In this document: piece by piece, positions 1-5,201 of the stretch
Numbering within the stretch: the first letter of the stretch is position 1
Layout of the letters: every line of letters starts with the position of its first letter
NCBI GenBank assembly: GCA_003565815.1
Contig: PXAS01000321.1
Location: forward strand, 1-5,201
Direction: 5' to 3'
DNA length: 5,201 nucleotides
Source: PVC group bacterium
GTDB taxonomy: Bacteria > Verrucomicrobiota > Kiritimatiellia > SS1-B-03-39 > UBA6053
The notes under the pieces: generated by a model
The model's input: only the letters and a program-made list of their open reading frames with translations
What the model was told of the DNA's origin: nothing
Databases searched by the model: none
Position numbers and translations under genes: made by a program

Positions 1-135
1 CCACCCCAAGATCAGTGCCCATCAGTGTGATCAGTGGTTCCTTTCCCCATCTAGATCCGTGAAAATCCGTGTCCATCCGTGGTTCCTTTTCCCCAGCGGA
101 AACGGCAAGAGACTGCCGACCTACAATCACCATCC
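1..135. repeat. Tandem repeat unit, copy 1 (may start before the window)
   Basis: This is the first visible copy of a 135-bp unit. Its first 101 bases are identical to 136-236. The unit has two related halves. Half A has three ATCAGTG heptamers starting at 11, 21 and 30; half B has three ATCCGTG heptamers starting at 55, 65 and 75. Each half ends in GTTCCTTT(T)CCCC. A tail at 103-118 can form a 5-bp hairpin (CGGCA / TGCCG, 6-nt loop). A palindrome ATCTAGAT at 49-56 joins the halves. The reading frames across it are low-complexity and look like no known protein. Repeats of this CACGGAT style are, from memory, common in Verrucomicrobia and relatives; their function is unknown to me. Confidence 0.9.
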
Positions 136-264
136 CCACCCCAAGATCAGTGCCCATCAGTGTGATCAGTGGTTCCTTTCCCCATCTAGATCCGTGAAAA
201 TCCGTGTCCATCCGTGGTTCCTTTTCCCCAGCGGAATCGGCAAGGGACTGCCGACCTGCAATCC
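136..264. repeat. Tandem repeat unit, copy 2
   Basis: This second copy matches copy 1 perfectly over 136-236, with heptamers starting at 146, 156, 165 (ATCAGTG) and 190, 200, 210 (ATCCGTG). The tail differs by three substitutions (102/237 A to T, 110/245 A to G, 123/258 A to G) and lacks six bases (CACCAT) near its end. The A-to-T change adds a pair to the tail hairpin, giving the 6-bp stem TCGGCA / TGCCGA at 237-254. The near-identity of the two copies points to recent duplication or ongoing homogenisation. Confidence 0.9.
237..254. repeat. Hairpin module, repeat-array copy
   Basis: TCGGCA-AGGGAC-TGCCGA is a perfect 6-bp inverted repeat around a 6-nt loop. All 18 bases occur again, reverse-complemented, at 3204-3221. 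A slightly changed version lies at 103-118. On the minus strand no T-run follows the stem, so it does not look like an intrinsic terminator for the gene ending at 276. Confidence 0.7.
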
Positions 265-287
265 CCACCCCAAGATCAGTGCCCATC
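265..287. repeat. Partial third repeat copy overlapping the end of the phosphopantetheinyl transferase gene
   Basis: The first 23 bases of the unit, from CCACCCCAAG through the second heptamer's ATC, recur here and then diverge. The fragment contains one intact ATCAGTG (275-281). It supplies the TGA stop (276-278) and the last three codons (Asp-Gly-His) of the minus-strand phosphopantetheinyl transferase gene. The array therefore ends inside, or has replaced, that gene's original 3' end. Confidence 0.8.
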
Positions 288-974
288 CGAGGTCACCACA
301 CACCCCTGAAGAAAGGGGGCGGGCATGATCTCCTGAAAGCGCCAGCGCCCCTCCGCCTCCAGTGCCAAAGTGTCCAGCCCCCGCAGGGAAACCGTCAGCC
401 CGGTCCCCATGCACTTGACCAGCGCCTCTTTGCGGGTCCAAATTCGGAAAAAGGCTTCCTCGCCGCCCACTGCCACCCGCGCGGCTTCGGCTTCGGAAAA
501 ATACCTGCGGGTCAAGGGAAGAAGGTTCACTTCCCGGCGCGTATCCTCCAAATCCAGCCCCACCTGGCCCATGCCCCGGACCGCGAGTCCCAGCCACCCG
601 CGGGTATGGCTCAGGTTAAAAAACGGGGCACCCGGCAGGGGGCAGAACGGCTTGCCTTTTGCATCGGTTTCAATGGGAAGCTGCGCGTCATCCGAAAGCG
701 TGAGCACCCGGGCGATGACCATTCGCATCAGCAAACGTCCGGCGACAAAAGCCTTGCGGTCGGTCTCCCGGCGAAATTTTCCCGCCTGCTCGCATTCTGC
801 CGCCGACAGACCGTCGGACGGAGGATCGGGCCAAGCCGATTCGGCGCAAAAGAACACCTGCGTTTGGCCGCCGGCGAAGTCGCGCCATACGCCTTCCCAA
901 TCGGCTTCGCAGTCCAATGACTGCAACGCGTCCCCGGCGTTCCTCGCATCCCACCGCAGGAGTTTCGCGCGCAT
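276..974 (-). CDS. 4'-phosphopantetheinyl transferase (Sfp/AcpT superfamily)
   Basis: The enzyme transfers the 4'-phosphopantetheine arm of coenzyme A to a conserved serine of an acyl or peptidyl carrier protein, in the cytoplasm. The 232-residue product has the Sfp-type signatures in order: FRRETDRKAFVAGRLLMR near 67-84, FFNLSHT at 118-124, the metal-binding VGLDLED at 138-144 (Asp141, Glu143) and FFRIWTRKEALVK at 175-187 (Trp179, Lys182, Glu183). The length is that of an Sfp-type rather than the shorter AcpS type. The ATG at 974 lies one base after the upstream gene's stop (TGA-G-ATG) with no clear Shine-Dalgarno, which suggests translational coupling. The last three codons and the stop come from a tandem repeat, so the C-terminus may be altered, but all catalytic motifs are intact. 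No carrier protein, polyketide synthase or nonribosomal synthetase gene is in the window, so its substrate cannot be told. Confidence 0.9.
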   Translation of the reverse strand: MRAKLLRWDARNAGDALQSLDCEADWEGVWRDFAGGQTQVFFCAESAWPDPPSDGLSAAECEQAGKFRRETDRKAFVAGRLLMRMVIARVLTLSDDAQLPIETDAKGKPFCPLPGAPFFNLSHTRGWLGLAVRGMGQVGLDLEDTRREVNLLPLTRRYFSEAEAARVAVGGEEAFFRIWTRKEALVKCMGTGLTVSLRGLDTLALEAEGRWRFQEIMPAPFLQGCVVTSDGH

Positions 975-975
975 C

Positions 976-1518
976 TCAGAAGGAAATCGCGGCGCAGACG
1001 ATCATGATCCCGCCGATGCCCATGCCCGTGAAGGACAAGGCGCGGGCGCGGTTTTGACTGACGAACATCCAGGACAACCCCCGTTTCCAATAGTGGGGAT
1101 ACACCATCAGGAACATGCATTTGATGATCAGAAGATAGACCAGGATGCCGATGGCGAACTGGGCCGGGGAGCCGTGCCAGCGGGTTTGCACCAGCAAAGG
1201 ATTCCCGGCCAACAACAACACCCCGCACAGGGCCCGGACCGACAATAAATCCGGAATATACGTCACCACCAAATACCAGCCCAGGGGCACGGCGACATAC
1301 AAGAGGTTTTTCATCCAGGAAAGTCCGCCGAAATCAACCTGCCAAAGGTTCCAGGCAAACCAGACCAGACCCGCCGCCGTCAGGAGTTGACCCGGCAGGC
1401 GCGAGCGGGGATACGCCTCCAGCGCCTCGCGCATCGCGTGCGGCTTGACGAGAAACAAAAGGTACACGGCCACGAGAAAAAGGCCGATGATGAGAGCGAT
1501 CAGGGGAGTGTTGGGCAT
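976..1518 (-). CDS. Unrecognised integral membrane protein, about six spans
   Basis: I do not recognise the family. The 180-residue product is strongly hydrophobic, with likely membrane segments near residues 7-25, 44-62, 69-87, 92-110, 118-140 and 160-179. Between the last two is a basic, aromatic loop (YPHYWKRGLSWMFVSQNRARA, about 140-160). Another polar loop near 26-42 carries KPHAMREALEAYPRSRLPG. No catalytic motif stands out, and cysteine residues are few (98, 134, 175). The ATG at 1518 is the first in the frame. No Shine-Dalgarno precedes it, and the sequence just upstream is CCTCCC. A candidate promoter (1533-1559) would give a very short or absent leader. It is followed one base later by the phosphopantetheinyl transferase gene and is probably co-transcribed with it. 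A role linked to that enzyme is only suggested by position. Confidence 0.75.
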   Translation of the reverse strand: MPNTPLIALIIGLFLVAVYLLFLVKPHAMREALEAYPRSRLPGQLLTAAGLVWFAWNLWQVDFGGLSWMKNLLYVAVPLGWYLVVTYIPDLLSVRALCGVLLLAGNPLLVQTRWHGSPAQFAIGILVYLLIIKCMFLMVYPHYWKRGLSWMFVSQNRARALSFTGMGIGGIMIVCAAISF

Positions 1519-1532
1519 AATGGGAGGTTTCT

Positions 1533-1559
1533 AGTGTAGGAAAGAGAGGGCCGCGTCAA
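1533..1559 (-). promoter_or_regulatory. Candidate sigma70-type promoter for the membrane protein / phosphopantetheinyl transferase pair
   Basis: In the 58-bp gap after the methyltransferase gene, the minus strand reads TTGACG (1559-1554), 15 bases, then TACACT (1538-1533). The -35 box matches TTGACA at five of six positions and the -10 box matches TATAAT at four of six. The 15-nt spacing is short of the usual 17. Transcription would begin about 7-10 nt before the ATG at 1518, giving an almost leaderless mRNA, which fits the missing Shine-Dalgarno. This is a pattern match only. Confidence 0.3.
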
Positions 1560-1576
1560 TCCTTTTCAAGGCAAGG

Positions 1577-2125
1577 TTAACTCTCTTTCCGATACAGCCG
1601 CAGGTCTTCGATCCCAAAATACGCCAACAAGCAGGCGCCGGGTTTGGCCACCCGATCAAACAAATCGAAGGTCTGCAATTCAAAATCGGGCCAGGGATAG
1701 ACGTAAATCACATCGGCGGCGGCGTGAAAGTTTTCCAAGCCTTCCACCGCCGATTGATCCTTGGGAAAGAAACTGCCTTGCTGAAAGGCGGCGGACAAAT
1801 CAAACTGGCGGGAAAGTTTGCGGCTTTCCTCCACCAGCGCCTCCTGCAATTCAATCCCGGTGGCTTTCCACCCCAAGGAGGCGGCCATAAGAGTGACGAT
1901 TCCCATGCCGCTGCCCCATTCCAAAAAGCGGGGGTTGGGCGGCATCATCCGGCGCAATTCCCGCAGCGCGTCCCACACCAACACATAATCCGCGGGTACA
2001 AACGGGTGCGGACCCGGTTCGCTCTGCCAGGAATTGACGGCTTCCCCGGTTTCGTCCAGCAACACTTGGATGTGCCGGGGCAAATCGTGTTCTTCGGGAT
2101 GAAACGGCAAATGGTTCAAGCTCAT
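1577..2125 (-). CDS. Class I SAM-dependent methyltransferase-like protein
   Basis: The 182-residue product has a Rossmann-type SAM-binding signature: FLEWGSGMGIVT at 67-78 (motif I, glycine-rich loop) and, after strand 2, TGIELQ at 89-94 with Glu92 placed to bind the ribose hydroxyls. ADVIYVYPWPDFE at 137-149 sits where motif IV (substrate or catalytic loop) is expected. The N-terminal 60 residues are not hydrophobic and no signal peptide is visible, so the protein is probably cytoplasmic. The length is short for a methyltransferase with a separate substrate domain, so this is little more than the core fold, and the substrate is unknown. The ATG lies 3 nt after the permease stop (TGA-AGT-ATG) without a strong Shine-Dalgarno, so translation is probably coupled to the permease. 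It could also be a catalytically inactive relative. Confidence 0.75.
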   Translation of the reverse strand: MSLNHLPFHPEEHDLPRHIQVLLDETGEAVNSWQSEPGPHPFVPADYVLVWDALRELRRMMPPNPRFLEWGSGMGIVTLMAASLGWKATGIELQEALVEESRKLSRQFDLSAAFQQGSFFPKDQSAVEGLENFHAAADVIYVYPWPDFELQTFDLFDRVAKPGACLLAYFGIEDLRLYRKES

Positions 2126-2128
2126 ACT

Positions 2129-3118
2129 TCAGGCCGTCCGCATTCGTTGGATTTTTCCGTTCACCAGCACCGCGATCAGGGCGATGGCCGACATCGTTTC
2201 CCACAAAGAAATGGACTCCCCATGCGAATGCACGGCTTCGATGGGCGGCAACACCGGTGAAAGTTCGTCCAAAAGAACCCCCATGGAAATCGCCAGCCCC
2301 AAGGCGCAAACCAAATACACCACGGCCTCGTTTTTCCCGATCAATTTGCTGACGGTGGTAAAGGTGGCCGCGTTCGTGGCCGGACCCGCCATGAGAAACA
2401 CAAACACCGTGCCGGGCGAAAGTCCGGACGCCAACATCGCCGCCGCCACGGGCAGCGAAGCGATGTCGCACACATACATGGGCGTGGCCACCGCCACGAT
2501 CAGCAGCTTGGTCAGGATGCCATCCCCGTACATCGACAACTGGTTTTCATCCACCAGACCGGTAATCACCCCGGAAATCAGGACGCCCCCCGCCAGAGGA
2601 ACGGCGATATCCCCGGCGATGGTCACGAATCCATGCCTGACGATGCGCAAAGGCGCGGGCAATGTGTTGCCGTGGTTCTCCTCATCCGCTTCCGGTTCAC
2701 GGGGAGGATCTTTGAAAAAATTCAGGACCAAGCCCATGACGATCCCCGAAACAAAGGCCGCCACCGGGATATACAAGGCCATGCCCAGACCGAGAAGGCC
2801 CAAGGCCACCAAAAAACCGTCCACCCCCGTTTGCGGCGTGGACAGCAAAAAGGCGCCCACCGCGCCTTTGGAGCCCCCGTGACGGCGCATCCAGGCCGCC
2901 ACCGGCAGCACCCCGCAACTGCACAACGGCAACGGGACCCCCAGAATCGCGGCCTTGACCACCGAACGTTTTCCCGGGCGGGCCAAGTGACGTTTCACCC
3001 AACGCACCGGCAGCACCACCGACAAAATGCCGGAGAGCAAAAAGCCCAGCAAGAGGTAAGGCGCCATCATCGTCAGCGTCACCCAACTCCCCGTCAGAAT
3101 GTCCTCCAAAATTTGCAT
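2129..3118 (-). CDS. Permease, ArsP_1/DUF318 family, SO_0444-type probable Cu/Zn exporter
   Basis: This 329-residue multi-span inner-membrane protein (about eight hydrophobic segments) probably exports metal ions or a related toxic solute. It shows the twin motifs of the SO_0444-like branch. The first is GVPLPLCSCGVLPVAA (about 60-75, with the CxC pair at Cys66 and Cys68) followed by RRHGGSKGAVGAFLLSTPQTG. The second is TPMYVCDIASLPVAAAML and FLMAGPATNAATF (about 212-253). A cytoplasmic-looking acidic loop (REPEADEEN, about 140-148) separates the two halves, and an HSH triplet lies near 297-299. Family members such as SO_0444 are described as copper/zinc efflux proteins; that substrate is carried over by similarity. 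I chose ATG 3118 because TGAGG precedes it by 5 nt. A TTG at 3145 would add nine residues but has no good ribosome site. The methyltransferase-like gene follows after 3 nt. No metal regulator is visible. Confidence 0.85.
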   Translation of the reverse strand: MQILEDILTGSWVTLTMMAPYLLLGFLLSGILSVVLPVRWVKRHLARPGKRSVVKAAILGVPLPLCSCGVLPVAAWMRRHGGSKGAVGAFLLSTPQTGVDGFLVALGLLGLGMALYIPVAAFVSGIVMGLVLNFFKDPPREPEADEENHGNTLPAPLRIVRHGFVTIAGDIAVPLAGGVLISGVITGLVDENQLSMYGDGILTKLLIVAVATPMYVCDIASLPVAAAMLASGLSPGTVFVFLMAGPATNAATFTTVSKLIGKNEAVVYLVCALGLAISMGVLLDELSPVLPPIEAVHSHGESISLWETMSAIALIAVLVNGKIQRMRTA

Positions 3119-3123
3119 GACCG

Positions 3124-3128
3124 CCTCA
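3124..3128 (-). promoter_or_regulatory. Ribosome binding site deciding the permease start
   Basis: TGAGG on the minus strand sits 5 nt before ATG 3118. It supports this start over the in-frame TTG at 3145, which has no purine-rich site at the right distance. Confidence 0.6.
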
Positions 3129-3165
3129 TACGCGTTTCCCCGCAAACTTCAAGAGGATCGTGAAA

Positions 3166-3184
3166 CGGCAGTCCCTTGTCGAGA
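3166..3184. repeat. Hairpin module, intergenic copy near the permease
   Basis: CGGCAGTCCCTTGTCGAGA is a one-mismatch copy of 3205-3223, offset by 39 bp. The stem CGGCA / TGTCG holds with one G-T wobble on one strand. With 3204-3221 it forms a tandem pair filling most of the gap between the phosphoesterase and permease genes. Confidence 0.7.
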
Positions 3185-3203
3185 ATCTTACCATCGCCGT
3201 AGA

Positions 3204-3221
3204 TCGGCAGTCCCTTGCCGA
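3204..3221. repeat. Hairpin module directly after the phosphoesterase gene
   Basis: TCGGCAGTCCCTTGCCGA is a 6-bp perfect inverted repeat with a 6-nt loop. It begins five bases beyond the phosphoesterase stop codon in the direction of transcription. It is the exact reverse complement of 237-254 in the tandem array. The likeness extends to GACTGCCGATCTAC on the minus strand, against GACTGCCGACCTAC in array copy 1. No T-run follows on the minus strand, so a role as an intrinsic terminator is doubtful. A role in mRNA 3'-end protection or attenuation is possible. Confidence 0.7.
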
Positions 3222-3226
3222 GAAAC

Positions 3227-4219
3227 CTATCGTTTGCGCAAGACATGCAGGGTGATTTCCGCGCGGCAGTTCAAGCGACAGTCCAGCGTGGAGGTCCCCA
3301 CTCCGGTGGAGGTGTATCCCTGCATCTGCCCGGTGCGCCATGGCCCTTTGACCATTTCCCGGGGCGTGTCTTTCACGTGCGCAATCACGGCGCGCCCGCC
3401 GGGCAGGCAAATTTGCCCGCCATGGGTATGCCCCGACAGCATGAAATCAAAACCCGCCTCGACGGCCTGACGGTGCGCTTCGGGACTGTGGGCCAGAAGA
3501 ATGGCGACTTCCGCCGCCCGCAAGGGCTCCCGCAGCGGCGCGAAATCATGGGTTTTGTAGTAATGGGGATCGTCCACCCCCGCCAGGAGAATGCGCTCGC
3601 CGTCTTTCTCCAGCCACACGCCTTCGTTGAGCAAGCCGTGAATGCCCATGTCCGGAAACCGCAGCATGATTTCGATGTTGTCGTGATTGCCCAGCACCGC
3701 ATACACCTCCGGCCCCAGCGCCTCTCGGCATCTTTCCAGGGACCGAAGCGATTCTTCGTAGGGACCGTAGGTTTCCCCGCGAAAATCGCCCGTGAGCACA
3801 CAGACGTCAAACGACAAATCACGGATGGCCGCGGCCACGATTTCAGGCAACTCCTCGGTGTAATCAAAATGAAAATCGGAAAGATGCAAAATCCGATAAC
3901 CGTCGAAGGCGTGGGGCAGCCGGTCAAAAAACACTTCGCGTTCCACGATTAAGGGATCGCGGGCCATCCGGCGGGCGCGCCCGAGCTGTCCGCTGCAATA
4001 TAATGAGGTGAGAATTCCCCGGCGGAACATGGGGCGGACCCATCGCTTGACGCCATGCCGCTCGTGGGCGGCCACTTTGTCATACACCTTCATCTGCAAG
4101 GCCAGCCGTTTGGCCACCAGCGCGGCCCCAAAACGGCGGGCGAGTTGATCATAGTCCACCTCCCGGTAATGGGAATGTTGACGGACCCGCGCGAGTAATT
4201 CTTCCGGAAGTTCATGCAT
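3227..4219 (-). CDS. Calcineurin-like metallophosphoesterase, YkuE-like
   Basis: The 330-residue enzyme has every metal-binding block of a dinuclear phosphoesterase, in order: HLSDFHFD (Asp115, His117), VLTGDFRG (Asp145), AVLGNHDN (Asn178, His179), LLAHSPEA (His244) and LSGHTHGGQI (His264, His266). The ending GVGTSTLDCRLNCRAEITLHVL matches the close of YkuE-like proteins. Many relatives are membrane-anchored or exported. Here about 85 polar, Arg-rich residues precede the catalytic domain and no signal peptide or membrane span is visible, so it is probably cytoplasmic. The substrate is unknown; a lipid-linked phosphoester (relatives include LpxG-type UDP-diacylglucosamine hydrolases) is one option I cannot test here. 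I chose ATG 4219, one base after the fmt stop (TGA-T-ATG) with GGAAG 8 nt upstream. An in-frame ATG at 4264 would add 15 residues and overlap fmt by 44 bp. The stop is TAG. Confidence 0.88.
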   Translation of the reverse strand: MHELPEELLARVRQHSHYREVDYDQLARRFGAALVAKRLALQMKVYDKVAAHERHGVKRWVRPMFRRGILTSLYCSGQLGRARRMARDPLIVEREVFFDRLPHAFDGYRILHLSDFHFDYTEELPEIVAAAIRDLSFDVCVLTGDFRGETYGPYEESLRSLERCREALGPEVYAVLGNHDNIEIMLRFPDMGIHGLLNEGVWLEKDGERILLAGVDDPHYYKTHDFAPLREPLRAAEVAILLAHSPEAHRQAVEAGFDFMLSGHTHGGQICLPGGRAVIAHVKDTPREMVKGPWRTGQMQGYTSTGVGTSTLDCRLNCRAEITLHVLRKR

Positions 4220-4220
4220 A

Positions 4221-5183
4221 TCAGTCGCTTCCGAGCCTTTCGCCGCATTGCAAGGGATGTCCATTGAGAAAATCCCGTCCCGACATCACGGACTTTCCCG
4301 GCGGCTGCACTTGGGTCAACCGCAACGCCATTTCCCCGCAGGCGATCAGCGGACCGTCGGCGCCGAGGTCGAGCACCTCGCCGGGAGCCCCCTCCCCCGC
4401 CTCCACCCGGGCGGCGTGAATTTTCACCCGCTCGCCATCCGACAGCGGAAACGACACCCCCGGCCAGGGCTGGTAGGCTCTGATCCGGTTCTGCCAGGTT
4501 TGCGCGGGCAGACGCCAATCGATCCATCCGTTTTCCTTGCTCAGTTTTCCGCACTCGACGACTTGGGCCTCGTCTTGGGGCTTCCAGACCGCGCTTCCGT
4601 CCCGAATCGCCGTCAGTGCTTCGAGGATCAGATCCGCGGACAGCGCCGCAAAGCGACCGCTCATGTCGTGGGCGGTGTCCAACGGCCCGATTTCCACCCG
4701 CCGCTGCATGAGAATTTCCCCGGCATCCATGCGTTCCGTCACCCGGATCACGGAAAGTCCGCTCTCCGTTTCCCCGTCGGCAATGGCACTCTGAATGGGA
4801 CTCGCCCCCCGATATTTTGGCAAAAGAGAGGGATGCAAATTGATGGTGCCCAAAGGCGGAAATTCGAACACCCGCCGGGGAATATATTGCCCATAGGCGA
4901 ACACCACCATGATGGATGGATTCCATTCCGCCAGTTGATCCCCCGCCTCCCCGATTTTTTCCGGTGTGGCCACCGGCACCGAGGCCGCCAGCGCCGCGAT
5001 TTTCACCGGCGAGGCCGTCATCCGCCGTTTGCGTCCGCTGGGGCGGTCCGGTTGCGAAAAAACCCCTCTCAGCTCAAACGCCGGATGCCGGGCAATGGCT
5101 TCCATGGCCGGCACCGCGATCTCGGCGGTGCCCAGATACACGACGGGCAGGGGGGCTTTCTGGCATGGGGAAGATGGAGTCAT
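4221..5183 (-). CDS. fmt: Methionyl-tRNA formyltransferase
   Basis: Fmt moves a formyl group from 10-formyltetrahydrofolate to the methionine on initiator tRNA, making fMet-tRNA for translation initiation in the cytoplasm. The 320-residue product is of normal family length. Positions are given from this start. The N-terminal Rossmann domain opens with VVYLGTAEIAVPAMEAI (about 14-30) and FSQPDRPSGRKRRMTASPVK (about 42-61). The formyltransferase core is INLHPSLLPKYRGASPIQ (about 114-131), with Asn115 and His117 of the catalytic triad. Asp153 in RVTERMDAGE completes the triad. KLSKENGWIDW (about 213-223) begins the linker to the C-terminal tRNA-binding domain (about 225-320). The opening GTAEIAVP is a mild variant of the usual GTPxFAVP. 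I chose ATG 5183 because GAAGGA sits 6 nt before it; ATG 5189 directly abuts that site. The peptide deformylase gene often found beside fmt is not in the window, but only 12 bases upstream are visible. Confidence 0.95.
   Translation of the reverse strand: MTPSSPCQKAPLPVVYLGTAEIAVPAMEAIARHPAFELRGVFSQPDRPSGRKRRMTASPVKIAALAASVPVATPEKIGEAGDQLAEWNPSIMVVFAYGQYIPRRVFEFPPLGTINLHPSLLPKYRGASPIQSAIADGETESGLSVIRVTERMDAGEILMQRRVEIGPLDTAHDMSGRFAALSADLILEALTAIRDGSAVWKPQDEAQVVECGKLSKENGWIDWRLPAQTWQNRIRAYQPWPGVSFPLSDGERVKIHAARVEAGEGAPGEVLDLGADGPLIACGEMALRLTQVQPPGKSVMSGRDFLNGHPLQCGERLGSD
4228..4232 (-). promoter_or_regulatory. Ribosome binding site supporting the shorter phosphoesterase start
   Basis: GGAAG on the minus strand lies 8 nt before ATG 4219, inside the last codons of fmt. 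The alternative ATG at 4264 has only a weak GGGA at a similar distance. Confidence 0.45.
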
Positions 5184-5189
5184 GGGCAT

Positions 5190-5195
5190 TCCTTC
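5190..5195 (-). promoter_or_regulatory. Ribosome binding site deciding the fmt start
   Basis: GAAGGA on the minus strand ends immediately before the ATG at 5189 but lies 6 nt before the ATG at 5183. Normal Shine-Dalgarno spacing therefore favours 5183, two codons into the longer frame. Confidence 0.55.
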
Positions 5196-5201
5196 GGATA
5201 G

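Noticed and set aside
1..287. CRISPR array
   Set aside because: The units are long (129-135 bp) and near-identical throughout. There are no unique spacers between short constant repeats, and no cas gene is near.
303..318. Terminator hairpin CCCCT / AGGGG near the end of the phosphopantetheinyl transferase gene
   Set aside because: The stem is only 5 bp, lies inside the coding sequence and has no following T-run on the minus strand.
59..328. Open frame of 89 codons across the repeat array on the plus strand, with repeated KIRVHPWFLFPSG segments
   Set aside because: It is just the translated tandem repeat and changes with repeat phase. It has no domain and no ribosome site I would trust.
204..1248. 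Two long overlapping plus-strand frames opposite the phosphopantetheinyl transferase and membrane protein genes
   Set aside because: They overlap genes with solid motifs on the other strand and show no domain of their own.
3127..3154. Promoter for the permease (TTGAAG, 16 nt, TATGAG on the minus strand)
   Set aside because: The -10 box would overlap the permease ribosome binding site just before ATG 3118, so transcription would start at or after the start codon. The match is also weak.
3204..3221. Intrinsic terminator after the phosphoesterase gene
   Set aside because: The hairpin is well placed, but the minus strand continues TCTACGGCG after the stem, with no run of T.
4248..5201. Long plus-strand open frame opposite fmt (317 codons)
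   Set aside because: It is antisense to a clearly functional fmt gene, rich in Arg, His, Pro and Gly as expected of a GC-driven shadow frame, with no recognisable motif.

Overview
The window carries six genes, all on the minus strand, followed (in the direction of transcription) by a tandem repeat array at the left edge. The DNA looks moderately GC-rich. The organism is most likely a bacterium of the Verrucomicrobiota or a close relative in the PVC group. This rests mainly on the array at 1-287, which is built from ATCCGTG/ATCAGTG heptamers (CACGGAT/CACTGAT on the other strand). From memory, that style of noncoding repeat is common in Verrucomicrobia, Planctomycetes and Lentisphaerae genomes. 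The taxonomic call is inference; none of the genes decides it.

Layout in transcription order, right to left. Fmt (methionyl-tRNA formyltransferase, 5183-4221) is followed one base after its stop by a calcineurin-like metallophosphoesterase (4219-3227). A 108-bp gap (3226-3119) then holds two copies of a short hairpin module. Next come a permease of the ArsP_1/DUF318 class resembling SO_0444-type Cu/Zn exporters (3118-2129) and, 3 nt later, a small class I SAM-dependent methyltransferase-like protein (2125-1577). A 58-bp gap with a possible promoter leads to an unrecognised six-span membrane protein (1518-976) and, one base later, an Sfp-type 4'-phosphopantetheinyl transferase (974-276). The stop codon of that last gene lies inside the repeat array.

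The genes fall into three tightly spaced pairs: fmt + phosphoesterase, permease + methyltransferase, membrane protein + phosphopantetheinyl transferase. The pairs do not form one obvious pathway. They cover translation initiation, an unknown phosphoester hydrolysis, probable metal export and carrier-protein activation, so this is mostly a housekeeping region.

The least explained part is the noncoding DNA. The array has a 135-bp unit made of two related halves, each with three heptamers spaced 9-10 nt apart. Its hairpin module (core GGCAAGRGACTGCCG) reappears in the opposite orientation 3 kb away, directly after the phosphoesterase stop codon. I saw no tRNA, rRNA, CRISPR array, insertion sequence or phage gene, and nothing that clearly makes a new defence or biosynthetic system.
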